Source: Accumulibacter sp.
GTDB taxonomy: Bacteria > Pseudomonadota > Gammaproteobacteria > Burkholderiales > Rhodocyclaceae
Direction: 5' to 3'
Assembly: GCA_003538495.1 (NCBI GenBank)
Contig: DPSD01000372.1
Span: forward strand, 1 to 6,784
Length of the DNA stretch: 6,784 bases
Position numbers and translations under genes: made by a program. The notes beneath the pieces were generated by a model, which saw only the letters and a program-made list of their open reading frames with translations, searched no databases and had not been told where the DNA came from. Position 1 is the first letter of the stretch, and every line of letters begins with the position of its first letter. Of this stretch, positions 1 to 6,130 are shown piece after piece.

Positions 1-353
1 CCGGCAACTACGGCATGTGCGGCCGCGCCTATTCGCCGCGCTTCCTGTGGATGTGGCCGAACGCGCGCATTTCGGTGATGGGTGGCGAGCAGGCGGCGGC
101 CGTTCTGGCGACGGTCCGACGCGACGGCCTCGAAGCCGCCGGCAAGACCTGGAGCGCGGTCGACGAGGAGGCTTTCAAGGCGCCGATCCGTGAGCAGTAC
201 GAGGCTCAGGGTCACCCCTACTACGCCAGCGCGCGCTTGTGGGACGATGGCGTGATCGACCCTGCCGATACCCGTCGCGTCCTCGGTCTCGGCTTGTCGG
301 CGGCAATGAACGCCGAAGCCGAAGCGACGAAGTTCGGCATTTTCCGGATGTAA
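1..353 (+). CDS. liuB: Methylcrotonyl-CoA carboxylase, carboxyltransferase (beta) subunit, C-terminal part
   Basis: This is the last 116 residues of the subunit that transfers the carboxyl group from carboxybiotin to 3-methylcrotonyl-CoA, giving 3-methylglutaconyl-CoA (leucine/isovalerate degradation, cytoplasm). The reading frame enters from the left edge with its first whole codon at position 3, and TAA is at 351-353. The segment [20 protein letters not shown], the following [10 protein letters not shown], the stretch [20 protein letters not shown] and the terminal FGIFRM closely match the C-terminal carboxyltransferase half of MCC beta subunits, including the human mitochondrial protein as I remember it. 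Family members are about 535 residues, so roughly four fifths lies outside the window. The biotin-carrying partner is encoded two genes downstream. The related propionyl-CoA and geranyl-CoA carboxylase beta subunits are less likely, because the order with liuC, liuD and liuE is that of the leucine pathway. The next start codon follows after only 9 nt. Confidence 0.95.
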   Translation, partial: GNYGMCGRAYSPRFLWMWPNARISVMGGEQAAAVLATVRRDGLEAAGKTWSAVDEEAFKAPIREQYEAQGHPYYASARLWDDGVIDPADTRRVLGLGLSAAMNAEAEATKFGIFRM

Positions 354-356
354 GGG
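352..356 (+). promoter_or_regulatory. Ribosome binding site of liuC
   Basis: AAGGG overlaps the liuB stop codon and lies 6 nt before the ATG at 363. This spacing decides against the TTG at 360. The overlap implies that liuB and liuC translation are linked. Confidence 0.6.
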
Positions 357-362
357 CCATTG

Positions 363-1157
363 ATGAGCGACTACCAATCGATAATTACCGAGGTCGACGG
401 CGCCGTCGGCATCCTGACCCTGAACAAGGCGTACCGTCACAACGCCTTCGACGAGGAACTGATCACCGAGATCACCGTCGGGCTGCTTGAACTCGAGGCC
501 GACGAGAACGTTCGCGCGGTGGTGCTCTCGTCTACCGGCAAGAGTTTCTGCGCCGGCGCCGACCTGAACTGGATGCGCGCTGCCGCCGGCTACTCGCCGG
601 AGGAAAACCTGCGCGACGCCCACCGCCTGGCCGAGCTGCTGTCAACGCTCAACGAGCTCTCGAAACCGACCATCGCCCGCGTCCAGGGTCCGGCTTACGG
701 CGGCGGCGTCGGCCTGATCGCCGCCTGCGACATCGCGGTCGGCAGCTACGACGCGGTCTTCGCGCTCAGCGAAGTGAAGCTCGGAATCGTTCCGGCGGTG
801 ATCAGCCCCTACGTGCTGGCGGCGATCGGCGAGCGCTACAGCCGCCGTTACATGCTTACCGCCGAGCGCTTTTCGGCTGCCGAGGCGTACCGCATCGGCT
901 TGCTGCACGAGATCGTCCCCGGCGACGAGCAACTCGACGAGGCGATCGGCGAGATTCTCGACAGTCTCCTCGGCAATGGCCCGAAAGCGCAGGCCGAATG
1001 CAAGTCGCTGATCCGGGTGGTCGCCGGCCAACCGATCGACGAGCAGACAATAGCCGAGACCGCGCAGCGCATCACGCGTGTCCGGGCCAGCTCCGAAGGC
1101 CAGGAAGGTCTGGCGGCGTTTCTCGAAAAGCGGCGGCCGAACTGGCTTGCCGAGTGA
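363..1157 (+). CDS. liuC: 3-methylglutaconyl-CoA hydratase (enoyl-CoA hydratase/crotonase family)
   Basis: A 264-residue crotonase-fold enzyme that, from family and context, hydrates 3-methylglutaconyl-CoA to HMG-CoA. The first oxyanion-hole segment is FCAGADLNWM (residues 62-71) and the second is GPAYGGGVGL (about 109-118). The usual second catalytic Glu is present as E137 in SEVKLG. The first catalytic Glu of classical hydratases (GGGCE-type segment) is replaced by Gly117, exactly 20 residues before E137. From memory this is common in bacterial LiuC-like proteins, but I could not check it. The fold is followed by the usual C-terminal helical region ending in FLEKRRPNW. Length is normal for the family. 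The ATG at 363 is preferred over an in-frame TTG at 360, because the AAGGG at 352-356 lies 6 nt before the ATG but only 3 nt before the TTG. Its place between liuB and liuD supports this assignment over general fatty-acid beta-oxidation. Confidence 0.9.
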   Translation: MSDYQSIITEVDGAVGILTLNKAYRHNAFDEELITEITVGLLELEADENVRAVVLSSTGKSFCAGADLNWMRAAAGYSPEENLRDAHRLAELLSTLNELSKPTIARVQGPAYGGGVGLIAACDIAVGSYDAVFALSEVKLGIVPAVISPYVLAAIGERYSRRYMLTAERFSAAEAYRIGLLHEIVPGDEQLDEAIGEILDSLLGNGPKAQAECKSLIRVVAGQPIDEQTIAETAQRITRVRASSEGQEGLAAFLEKRRPNWLAE

Positions 1158-1266
1158 TCTGCCAGGGCGCCCCGAGTTCGGAACCTGGCTCCCGGCAGCT
1201 GGCAGCATTTGACTGGTGACCCTGCCTGCACGGCGCGCGAGCGGCGTGGGGGCGAAAGGTACTTCG
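1158..1266 (+). other. liuC-liuD spacer with inverted repeats
   Basis: This 109-nt gap is the longest gene-free stretch in the window. It contains a perfect 7-bp inverted repeat, CTGCCAG (1159-1165) with CTGGCAG (1199-1205). Nested within it is an alternative pairing of GCCAGG (1161-1166) with CCTGGC (1184-1189). No T-run follows, so it does not look like a normal intrinsic terminator. No convincing promoter was found. It may be mRNA processing or stability structure within the operon, or chance pairing in GC-rich DNA. Confidence 0.35.
1254..1259 (+). promoter_or_regulatory. Ribosome binding site of liuD
   Basis: GAAAGG at 1254-1259 lies 7 nt before the ATG at 1267. It supports this start over an in-frame GTG at 1216 that would add 17 residues. 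Confidence 0.6.
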
Positions 1267-3303
1267 ATGTTTACAAAGATTCTGATTGCCAATCGCGGTG
1301 AAATTGCCTGTCGGGTGATCAAGACGGCGCGCCGTATGGGCGTGCGTACCGTCGCCGTCTATTCCGAGGCCGATGCCAACGCCCGGCACGTGCGGATGGC
1401 CGACGAGGCCGTGTGCATCGGGCCGGCTGCCGCCCGCGAATCGTATCTGGTCGGCGAACGGATCCTCGATGCCGCCAGGCGGACCGGTGCGCAGGCCGTC
1501 CATCCGGGCTACGGTTTCCTTTCCGAGAACGACCGCTTTGCCGACGCCTGCGCGGCCGCGGGAATCGTCTTCATCGGTCCGCCGGCGGACGCGATCAGAT
1601 CCATGGGTTCGAAGTCGGCGGCCAAGGCGATCATGAGCGCTGCCGGCGTCCCGGTGACGCCGGGCTACCACGGCGACGACCAGGACCCCGCTGTGCTGCA
1701 GCAACAGGCCGACGCCATCGGCTACCCGGTGCTGATCAAGGCGGCCGCTGGTGGCGGTGGCAAGGGCATGCGGCTGGTCGAGTGCAGCCAGGATTTTTCC
1801 GCCGCGCTCGCTTCTTGCCAGCGCGAGGCGATTTCGTCGTTCGCGTCGGACAAGGTGCTGATCGAGAAATATCTCAGCCGTTCGCGGCATATCGAATTCC
1901 AGGTTTTCGCCGATACCCAGGGCAATTGCGTCTATCTTTTCGAGCGCGATTGCTCGGTCCAGCGTCGCCACCAGAAGGTCCTCGAGGAGGCGCCGGCACC
2001 GGGAATGACCGCCGCGCGCCGTGCGGCGATGGGGCAGGCAGCGGTGGATGCTGCCAGGGCGGTCGGCTACGTAGGCGCCGGCACCGTCGAGTTCATCGCC
2101 AGCGACACCTTTGCGCACGACGGCGCTTTCTACTTCATGGAGATGAATACCCGCCTGCAGGTCGAGCATCCGGTAACCGAGATGATCACCGGCCAGGACC
2201 TGGTCGAATGGCAGTTGCGGGTTGCCAGCGGCGAGCCGCTGCCACTCCGCCAGGATCAGCTGGACATCCGCGGCCATGCGCTCGAGGCACGGATCTACGC
2301 CGAGAATCCCGAGCAGGATTTCCTGCCGTCTACCGGGCGTCTGGTGCATCTCTCGCCGCCGGCACAGAGCCTCAACGTTCGCGTCGATACGGGAATTGAA
2401 GAGGGCGACGAGATCACCCCGTACTATGACCCGATGATCGCCAAGCTGATCGTCTGGGACGTCGACCGCGACGCGGCGCTGGCGCGGATGTGGCAAGCGC
2501 TGGCCGACTACCGCATCGTCGGGGTGAACACCAACGTCGACTTCCTGTCGCGCCTGGTCGTCTGTCCGGCCTTTGCCAATGCCGATCTCGACACCGGCCT
2601 GATCGAGCGCAGTCGCGACTTCCTCTTTCCGGCGCACAGCGAACCGCCGAAGAATGTGTTCTTCATCGCCGCCGTCGCCGGCCTGCTGCGCGATCAGGCG
2701 GCGGCGCTCGCCAGGGCCAGCCACTCGGGTGACCCGTGGTCGCCGTGGAGTTCGCACGACGGCTGGCGGCTGAACATCCAGGCGCGGCGGACGCTCACCT
2801 ATCGCACCGGCGACACTCTGCACGAGGTCATCGTCGCCTACGAGGCGGACGGCTGGCGATTGACGCTGGGTAACGAATCGGTGCTGGCACGCGGCCGCTT
2901 TCTCGACAGCGGCCGTTTTGCCGGGCAACTCGCGGTCGAGCTGGACGATCGCCGCCTGGTGGCCAGCGTCGTCGCGGTCACCGAAAGGCAGGAACAGAAG
3001 CGCCACGTTTTCCTCAACGGCACCAACTACGTCATCCAGCGCGACGACCCGCTGCATCTGGTCGAAGCCGGCGGGACGCACGGTGGCGGTCTGACTGCGC
3101 CGATGCCGGGCAAGGTTGTCGCCTTGCTGGCAGTGGTCGGCCAGCGGGTGGACAAGGGTACGCCGCTGTTGATCCTCGAAGCGATGAAGATGGAACATAC
3201 CATCACCGCACCCAAGAACGGCACCGTCAAGGCTTTCTGTTACGCGGCCGGCGAACAGGTCGTGGACGGTGCCGAACTGGTCGACTTCGCAGCGGAGAAG
3301 TGA
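1267..3303 (+). CDS. liuD: Methylcrotonyl-CoA carboxylase, biotin carboxylase/biotin carrier (alpha) subunit
   Basis: A 678-residue enzyme that carboxylates its own biotin with ATP and bicarbonate, then hands the carboxyl group to the LiuB subunit. The N-terminal biotin-carboxylase domain opens with [14 protein letters not shown]. The ATP-grasp glycine loop GGGGKGM is at residues 162-168. The segment [14 protein letters not shown] begins at E292, with N294, R296 and H301, matching the metal, ATP and bicarbonate site of AccC-type enzymes. The biotin-carboxylase C-terminal domain reaches to about residue 445. A less conserved linker region (about 460-605) corresponds to the subunit-contact domain of MCC/PCC alpha chains. 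The biotinyl domain (about 608-678) has EAMKMEH with Lys641 as the biotinylation site, 38 residues from the end. Length fits MCC alpha (about 650-720). The start at 1267 aligns with the usual family N-terminus and has a good ribosome binding site. A propionyl- or geranyl-CoA carboxylase alpha subunit is the main alternative, and the gene order argues for MCC. Confidence 0.95.
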   Translation: MFTKILIANRGEIACRVIKTARRMGVRTVAVYSEADANARHVRMADEAVCIGPAAARESYLVGERILDAARRTGAQAVHPGYGFLSENDRFADACAAAGIVFIGPPADAIRSMGSKSAAKAIMSAAGVPVTPGYHGDDQDPAVLQQQADAIGYPVLIKAAAGGGGKGMRLVECSQDFSAALASCQREAISSFASDKVLIEKYLSRSRHIEFQVFADTQGNCVYLFERDCSVQRRHQKVLEEAPAPGMTAARRAAMGQAAVDAARAVGYVGAGTVEFIASDTFAHDGAFYFMEMNTRLQVEHPVTEMITGQDLVEWQLRVASGEPLPLRQDQLDIRGHALEARIYAENPEQDFLPSTGRLVHLSPPAQSLNVRVDTGIEEGDEITPYYDPMIAKLIVWDVDRDAALARMWQALADYRIVGVNTNVDFLSRLVVCPAFANADLDTGLIERSRDFLFPAHSEPPKNVFFIAAVAGLLRDQAAALARASHSGDPWSPWSSHDGWRLNIQARRTLTYRTGDTLHEVIVAYEADGWRLTLGNESVLARGRFLDSGRFAGQLAVELDDRRLVASVVAVTERQEQKRHVFLNGTNYVIQRDDPLHLVEAGGTHGGGLTAPMPGKVVALLAVVGQRVDKGTPLLILEAMKMEHTITAPKNGTVKAFCYAAGEQVVDGAELVDFAAEK

Positions 3304-3304
3304 A

Positions 3305-4261
3305 ATGGCGTTCCCGACGAGAGTGAAGCTGGTCGAGGTTGGCCCTCGTGATGGCCTGCAGAACGAGTCGCAGATCGTTCCGGCGGCGATCAAGGTCGAA
3401 CTGATCGAACGCCTGGCCGACGCCGGGCTGTCGGTGATCGAGGCCACGTCCTTCGTCTCGCCGCGCTGGGTGCCGCAGATGGGCGACAACGCCGAAGTGC
3501 TGCGCGCGGTGCTCGCCAGCCCGCGGTACCGGCCGCAGGTCTCCTACCCGGTGCTGACTCCCAACCTCAAGGGTTTCGATGCGGCGATCGAAGCCGGTGC
3601 GCAGGAAGTTGCGATCTTCGGCGCGGCTTCGGAAACCTTCTCTCAGAAGAACATCAACTGCGGCATTGCCGAGAGTCTGAAGCGCTTCGCTGCGGTGGTG
3701 GATGCTGCCAGCGCGCTCGATATCCCGGTGCGTGGCTACGTCTCCTGCGTCGTCGCCTGTCCGTACGAGGGCGACGTCGACCCGCAGCGAGCCGCCTGGG
3801 TGGCCAGGCGGCTGCTTGACATGGGTTGCTACGAGGTCTCGCTCGGCGATACCATCGGCGCCGGGACGCCGACCGCGATCAAGCGGATGATCGACGCCTG
3901 TGCAGCGGTGGTGCCGATCGAACGCCTGGCAGGGCACTACCACGACACCTACGGGATGGCCATCGCCAACATCTACGCCTCGCTCGAAATGGGCATGGCG
4001 GTGTTCGACAGCTCGATCGCCGGCCTCGGGGGCTGTCCTTACGCGGCCGGCGCCAGCGGCAACGTGGCGACCGAAGACGTCGTCTATCTGCTGCGCGGGC
4101 TGGCGATCGAAACCGGGGTCGATCTCGACGGCTTGCTCGCCGCCGGTCAGTTCGTTTCGCGCTACCTGGGCCGCGAATCCGCGTCGAAGGCTGCCCGCGC
4201 GCTGCTCGCCCGGCAGGTTCCGGGCTCGGCCGGCGTCCGGGTGGAAAGGAGTGTATCTTGA
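3305..4261 (+). CDS. liuE: Hydroxymethylglutaryl-CoA lyase
   Basis: A 318-residue TIM-barrel lyase of the DRE-TIM (HMGL-like) family. It cleaves HMG-CoA into acetyl-CoA and acetoacetate, the last step of leucine degradation. Key residues are visible: [12 protein letters not shown] with R15 and D16, GHYHDTYG with the metal-binding H211 and H213, and [14 protein letters not shown] with the catalytic C244. These correspond to R41, D42, H233, H235 and C266 of the human enzyme. Length fits the bacterial and mature mitochondrial enzymes (about 300 residues). The ATG at 3305 is preceded by GGAG at 3294-3297 with 7 nt spacing, and it follows the liuD stop after one base. A longer in-frame start at 3269 would lie inside liuD and extend past the normal N-terminus. 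Homocitrate or isopropylmalate synthase family members are ruled out by the GGCPYA loop. The stop codon is shared with the TTG start of the next gene (TTGA). Confidence 0.95.
   Translation: MAFPTRVKLVEVGPRDGLQNESQIVPAAIKVELIERLADAGLSVIEATSFVSPRWVPQMGDNAEVLRAVLASPRYRPQVSYPVLTPNLKGFDAAIEAGAQEVAIFGAASETFSQKNINCGIAESLKRFAAVVDAASALDIPVRGYVSCVVACPYEGDVDPQRAAWVARRLLDMGCYEVSLGDTIGAGTPTAIKRMIDACAAVVPIERLAGHYHDTYGMAIANIYASLEMGMAVFDSSIAGLGGCPYAAGASGNVATEDVVYLLRGLAIETGVDLDGLLAAGQFVSRYLGRESASKAARALLARQVPGSAGVRVERSVS
4245..4251 (+). promoter_or_regulatory. Strong ribosome binding site before a TTG start
   Basis: AAAGGAG lies in the last codons of liuE, 6 nt before TTG at 4258. It is the best Shine-Dalgarno match I found in the window, and it fixes the start of the small gene that otherwise lacks an ATG. 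Confidence 0.7.
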
Positions 4262-4482
4262 CGCAAGTGGTCGCCTCGCCGTGTATCAACGTCTGCCGGA
4301 TGGACGATCAAACGGGTTTCTGTCTCGGGTGCTTTCGGACGATTGAAGAAATCGCTGCCTGGAGCGCTGCGGCGGATGCGCAACGCGCGCACATTCTGCT
4401 GGCCGTAGAGCGTCGGCGTGTCGATCACGATCCAGCGGGTTGTTCGTCCGGCGGCGAGTTTCGTGGTGATTGCGAGCACTGA
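4258..4482 (+). CDS. DUF1289-type small cysteine-motif protein (first of two)
   Basis: A 74-residue protein with the DUF1289 pattern: [11 protein letters not shown] followed by [16 protein letters not shown]. The four cysteines are spaced CX3CX8CX2C (residues about 9-26), and the EIAAW helix after them is also typical of the family. DUF1289 proteins (for example E. coli YdhL) are annotated as predicted Fe-S proteins, but their biochemical role is not known to me. Metal binding here is an inference from the cysteines. The start is TTG, chosen because of the strong AAAGGAG at 4245-4251 and because no ATG precedes the motif in this frame. The TTG overlaps the liuE stop (TTGA), so translation is probably coupled to liuE. 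The C-terminal tail after about residue 52 is Arg-, Asp- and Gly-rich, with two more cysteines, and looks unconserved. No signal peptide or membrane segment is seen. Confidence 0.82.
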   Translation: MTQVVASPCINVCRMDDQTGFCLGCFRTIEEIAAWSAAADAQRAHILLAVERRRVDHDPAGCSSGGEFRGDCEH

Positions 4483-4484
4483 CC

Positions 4485-4676
4485 ATGAGCGGAACTGAAG
4501 ACGGCTATCTTTGCGTCGGCGTCTGCATGTTCGACCCCGATTCCGGTTACTGCCTCGGCTGTGGTCGTCCGCCAGAGCCGGCATCGGAGGCTGGCCAGGG
4601 AATCGTCGTCGAGGAGGCGCGCTCGCTGCGGATCATCGATGCGGGACTGGACGGCGACTCGCCGGGCAAGTCCTGA
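4485..4676 (+). CDS. DUF1289-like small cysteine-motif protein (second of two)
   Basis: A 63-residue protein whose N-terminal half, YLCVGVCMFDP followed by SGYCLGCGRPPEP, repeats the CX3CX8CX2C pattern of the preceding gene with identical spacing and the shared CLGC core. The helix that follows the cysteines in ordinary DUF1289 proteins (EI..W) is missing. Instead there is an acidic, Gly-rich tail (VVEEARSLRIIDAG). This suggests a diverged tandem duplicate, although descent from an unrelated four-cysteine protein cannot be excluded. The ATG at 4485 comes 2 nt after the previous stop. The Shine-Dalgarno region is weak, so coupled translation is likely. An in-frame TTG at 4470 would overlap the previous gene by 13 nt and is less likely. 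The stop shares one base with the next start (TGATG). Its function is unknown. A metal-binding or Fe-S role is inferred only from the cysteines. Confidence 0.75.
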   Translation: MSGTEDGYLCVGVCMFDPDSGYCLGCGRPPEPASEAGQGIVVEEARSLRIIDAGLDGDSPGKS

Positions 4677-5590
4677 TGCTGCCCGATAATCTGCTGGTTC
4701 TTGAACGCGGCTGGCTGTCGTCGAACAACATCGTTTTTCTCGAAGGCGACCAGGCGGCGCTGATCGACAGCGGTTACGTCACCCACGCCAGCCAGACGGT
4801 GGCGCTGCTCCAGCACGCGCTTGGCGGTCGCCGGCTCACCCGGCTGCTGAACACCCATTCGCATTCCGACCACATCGGTGGCAACGCTGCGGTGACCGAC
4901 GCTTTTGGCTGCCGGGTGATCGTTCCGCAGGGGATCGACGCGACGATCGCCGAGTGGGACGAAGAAGCGCTGCTGCTCTCGCCACTGGGCCAGTCTGCCG
5001 CGCGCTTCCGTCACGATGCGACGATCGCCGCGGGCGACGAGAGCGAACTCGGCGGCCTCAATTGGCGGGCGATTGCGGTTCCCGGCCACGACATGGATGC
5101 GCTCGCTTTTCACAACCCGGATCGGCGCATCCTGATCTCGGGTGACGCCTTGTGGCGCAACGGATTTGGCGTCATTTTTTCCGAACTGCTGGGTCATCCC
5201 GAGGATGGTGGCGGCCTCAAGGCGGCGCGCGAAACGCTCGACGCGCTGGCGCGTCTGCCGGTCGAGGTGGTGATTCCCGGCCATGGCGCACCCTTTGTCG
5301 AGGTCGACGATGCTTTTGAGCGCGCCTACCGGCGGCTGGCTGCCTTCGAGCAGGATATCGACTTGCTGGTTCGACACGCGCTGAAGGTCATCCTCGCCTT
5401 TGCCCTGTTGGAGAGGCGGCAGCTGCCGCGCGCCGACCTTCCCGCTTTCCTGTCCCGTTTGAGCTTTTGCCAGAGCGTCAACGCACGCTACCTCAAGCTC
5501 GACAACGAGGTCCTGGCGCATGAGCTGGCCCGAGACCTGATCCGCGTCGGGACCCTGCGTGACGAACAGGGAATGCTGGTCGCCGTCTAG
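4676..5590 (+). CDS. Metallo-beta-lactamase-fold hydrolase
   Basis: A 304-residue MBL-fold protein with a full set of metal ligands: THSHSDHIGG gives H61, H63, D65 and H66; VPGHDMD gives H138; SGDALW gives D157; IPGHGAPF gives H203. This is the seven-ligand dinuclear pattern of glyoxalase II-like and LACTB2-like hydrolases, so hydrolysis of an ester or thioester is plausible, but the substrate cannot be read from the sequence. The last 100 residues after H203 are mainly helical by composition and form an accessory C-terminal domain. The ATG at 4676 overlaps the previous stop (TGATG) and has no good Shine-Dalgarno sequence, implying translational coupling. The start fits the fold, whose first strands (LLVLERGW, NNIVFLEG) begin just after it. 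Its position at the end of the liu operon raises the possibility of a CoA-thioester or lactone clean-up role. That is inference from context only. No signal peptide is seen. Confidence 0.88.
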   Translation: MLPDNLLVLERGWLSSNNIVFLEGDQAALIDSGYVTHASQTVALLQHALGGRRLTRLLNTHSHSDHIGGNAAVTDAFGCRVIVPQGIDATIAEWDEEALLLSPLGQSAARFRHDATIAAGDESELGGLNWRAIAVPGHDMDALAFHNPDRRILISGDALWRNGFGVIFSELLGHPEDGGGLKAARETLDALARLPVEVVIPGHGAPFVEVDDAFERAYRRLAAFEQDIDLLVRHALKVILAFALLERRQLPRADLPAFLSRLSFCQSVNARYLKLDNEVLAHELARDLIRVGTLRDEQGMLVAV

Positions 5591-5614
5591 CGGTGGCGCG
5601 GGTATAGCTCGGTT

Positions 5615-5638
5615 GCGGAAGGGCTAGAACCCCTCCGC
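5615..5638. terminator. Possible bidirectional transcription-end hairpin between convergent genes
   Basis: GCGGAAGGG (5615-5623) pairs with CCCCTCCGC (5630-5638) around a 6-nt loop. Read on the + strand it has one A-C mismatch. Read on the - strand that position becomes a G-U pair, so all nine positions pair. It sits between the stop of the + strand hydrolase gene (5590) and the end of the - strand thioredoxin-like gene, whose TAG falls in the loop. No T-run follows in either direction, so a classical intrinsic terminator is not shown. The position makes an end-of-transcript or 3'-protecting structure reasonable. Confidence 0.4.
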
Positions 5639-6064
5639 TCGGCTACAGATGCGACGCAGCTCGTCTTTCCCAAGCCGCTGCAGGTCGAGGTCTTCCTGCC
5701 AGCAGCGCCGCTCCACGCCTGACGATACGTACTTCTGACATTGTTCTGCGGTTTGCTCCAGGAAGGCCTCCAGCGTACGCCGCAGGTGACTCGGTGTCGG
5801 CAGCATGGTGCCAAAGTAGAGCGTCCATTGCCGACGTTTGATCAGCAGCGTCGGGAAGTTTTCCACGTCCAGATCGCCCAGATCGTCCGCGTGTTGCTCA
5901 ATATCCAGCCAGTGAAACGCCGCCGCCGGAAACTGTCTGGCAACTTCCTTGAAGCCGTCGCGGTATTCACGGCAAACGCCACACCACTCGGCACACAGGC
6001 AGACGACGACGAATTCGCCGGCCGTCGGGTCAGTGTTCTCCAGCTGCTGCGGTACGGGACTCAT
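5624..6064 (-). CDS. Thioredoxin-family protein
   Basis: A 146-residue thioredoxin-fold protein. The active site is AEWCGVC with C28 and C31, a variant of the usual WCGPC. The predicted cis-proline is P71 in ENFPTLLI, and the strand pattern FVVVCLC before the active site and FHWLDIE after helix 1 fits the fold. Two more cysteines, C22 and C24, lie just before the active site, and C109 and C121 lie in a C-terminal extension beyond the normal fold of about 105 residues. No signal peptide is visible, so a cytoplasmic thiol-disulfide role is likely. Electron donor and target are unknown. The ATG at 6062-6064 is the only reasonable start, but the Shine-Dalgarno match is poor and a GC hairpin abuts it. 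The gene lies 66 nt downstream of the response-regulator gene on the same strand, so cotranscription is possible. A dedicated thiol-reducing role in respiration or stress is possible but not shown. Confidence 0.85.
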   Translation of the reverse strand: MSPVPQQLENTDPTAGEFVVVCLCAEWCGVCREYRDGFKEVARQFPAAAFHWLDIEQHADDLGDLDVENFPTLLIKRRQWTLYFGTMLPTPSHLRRTLEAFLEQTAEQCQKYVSSGVERRCWQEDLDLQRLGKDELRRICSRAEGF

Positions 6065-6086
6065 GGCGCGCTCGGTGCTCCGCGCC
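6065..6086 (-). promoter_or_regulatory. Hairpin abutting the thioredoxin-like start codon
   Basis: GGCGCG (6065-6070) and CGCGCC (6081-6086) form a perfect 6-bp stem with a 10-nt loop. On the - strand transcript the stem ends directly before the ATG, and the only GAG-like Shine-Dalgarno candidates are in the loop. It could limit ribosome access, or it could be chance pairing in GC-rich sequence. Confidence 0.3.
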
Positions 6087-6130
6087 GCCGGTTCATGCGC
6101 GTCGACGAGCAGGGCGCCGTCGGCAAGTGC

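Noticed and set aside
1209..1214. TTGACT as a -35 promoter box before liuD
   Set aside because: No plausible -10 box is found 16-18 nt downstream, where the sequence is entirely GC-rich.
1216..1266. A 17-residue N-terminal extension of liuD from a GTG
   Set aside because: The extension is unlike biotin-carboxylase N-termini, whereas the ATG at 1267 matches the family start and has a well-placed GAAAGG.
642..1322. A 226-codon - strand open frame opposite liuC
   Set aside because: It is a mirror of the liuC coding pattern with no motif of its own, and no ribosome binding site or promoter was seen.
3269..3304. A longer liuE start inside liuD
   Set aside because: It would overlap the conserved end of the biotinyl domain. 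The ATG at 3305 has GGAG at proper spacing and fits the family N-terminus.
1072..3489. An 805-codon open frame on the - strand opposite liuD and its flanks
   Set aside because: It lies exactly antisense to a well-identified conserved gene, shows no recognisable domain and has a low-complexity Arg/Asp/Gly-rich composition. Long antisense frames of this kind are expected in GC-rich genes with strong third-position bias.
3826..4257. Extension of the first DUF1289 frame upstream through liuE
   Set aside because: The upstream part is an out-of-frame reading of liuE with Arg-rich junk composition. The DUF1289 pattern begins just after the TTG at 4258.
4470..4484. TTG at 4470 as the start of the second DUF1289-like gene
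   Set aside because: It would overlap the preceding gene by 13 nt with no better ribosome binding site. The ATG at 4485 gives a compact coupled junction.
4162..4584. A 140-codon - strand open frame opposite liuE and the DUF1289 genes
   Set aside because: It is Arg-rich without any motif. The + strand genes here have clear cysteine motifs, coupled starts and ribosome binding signals.
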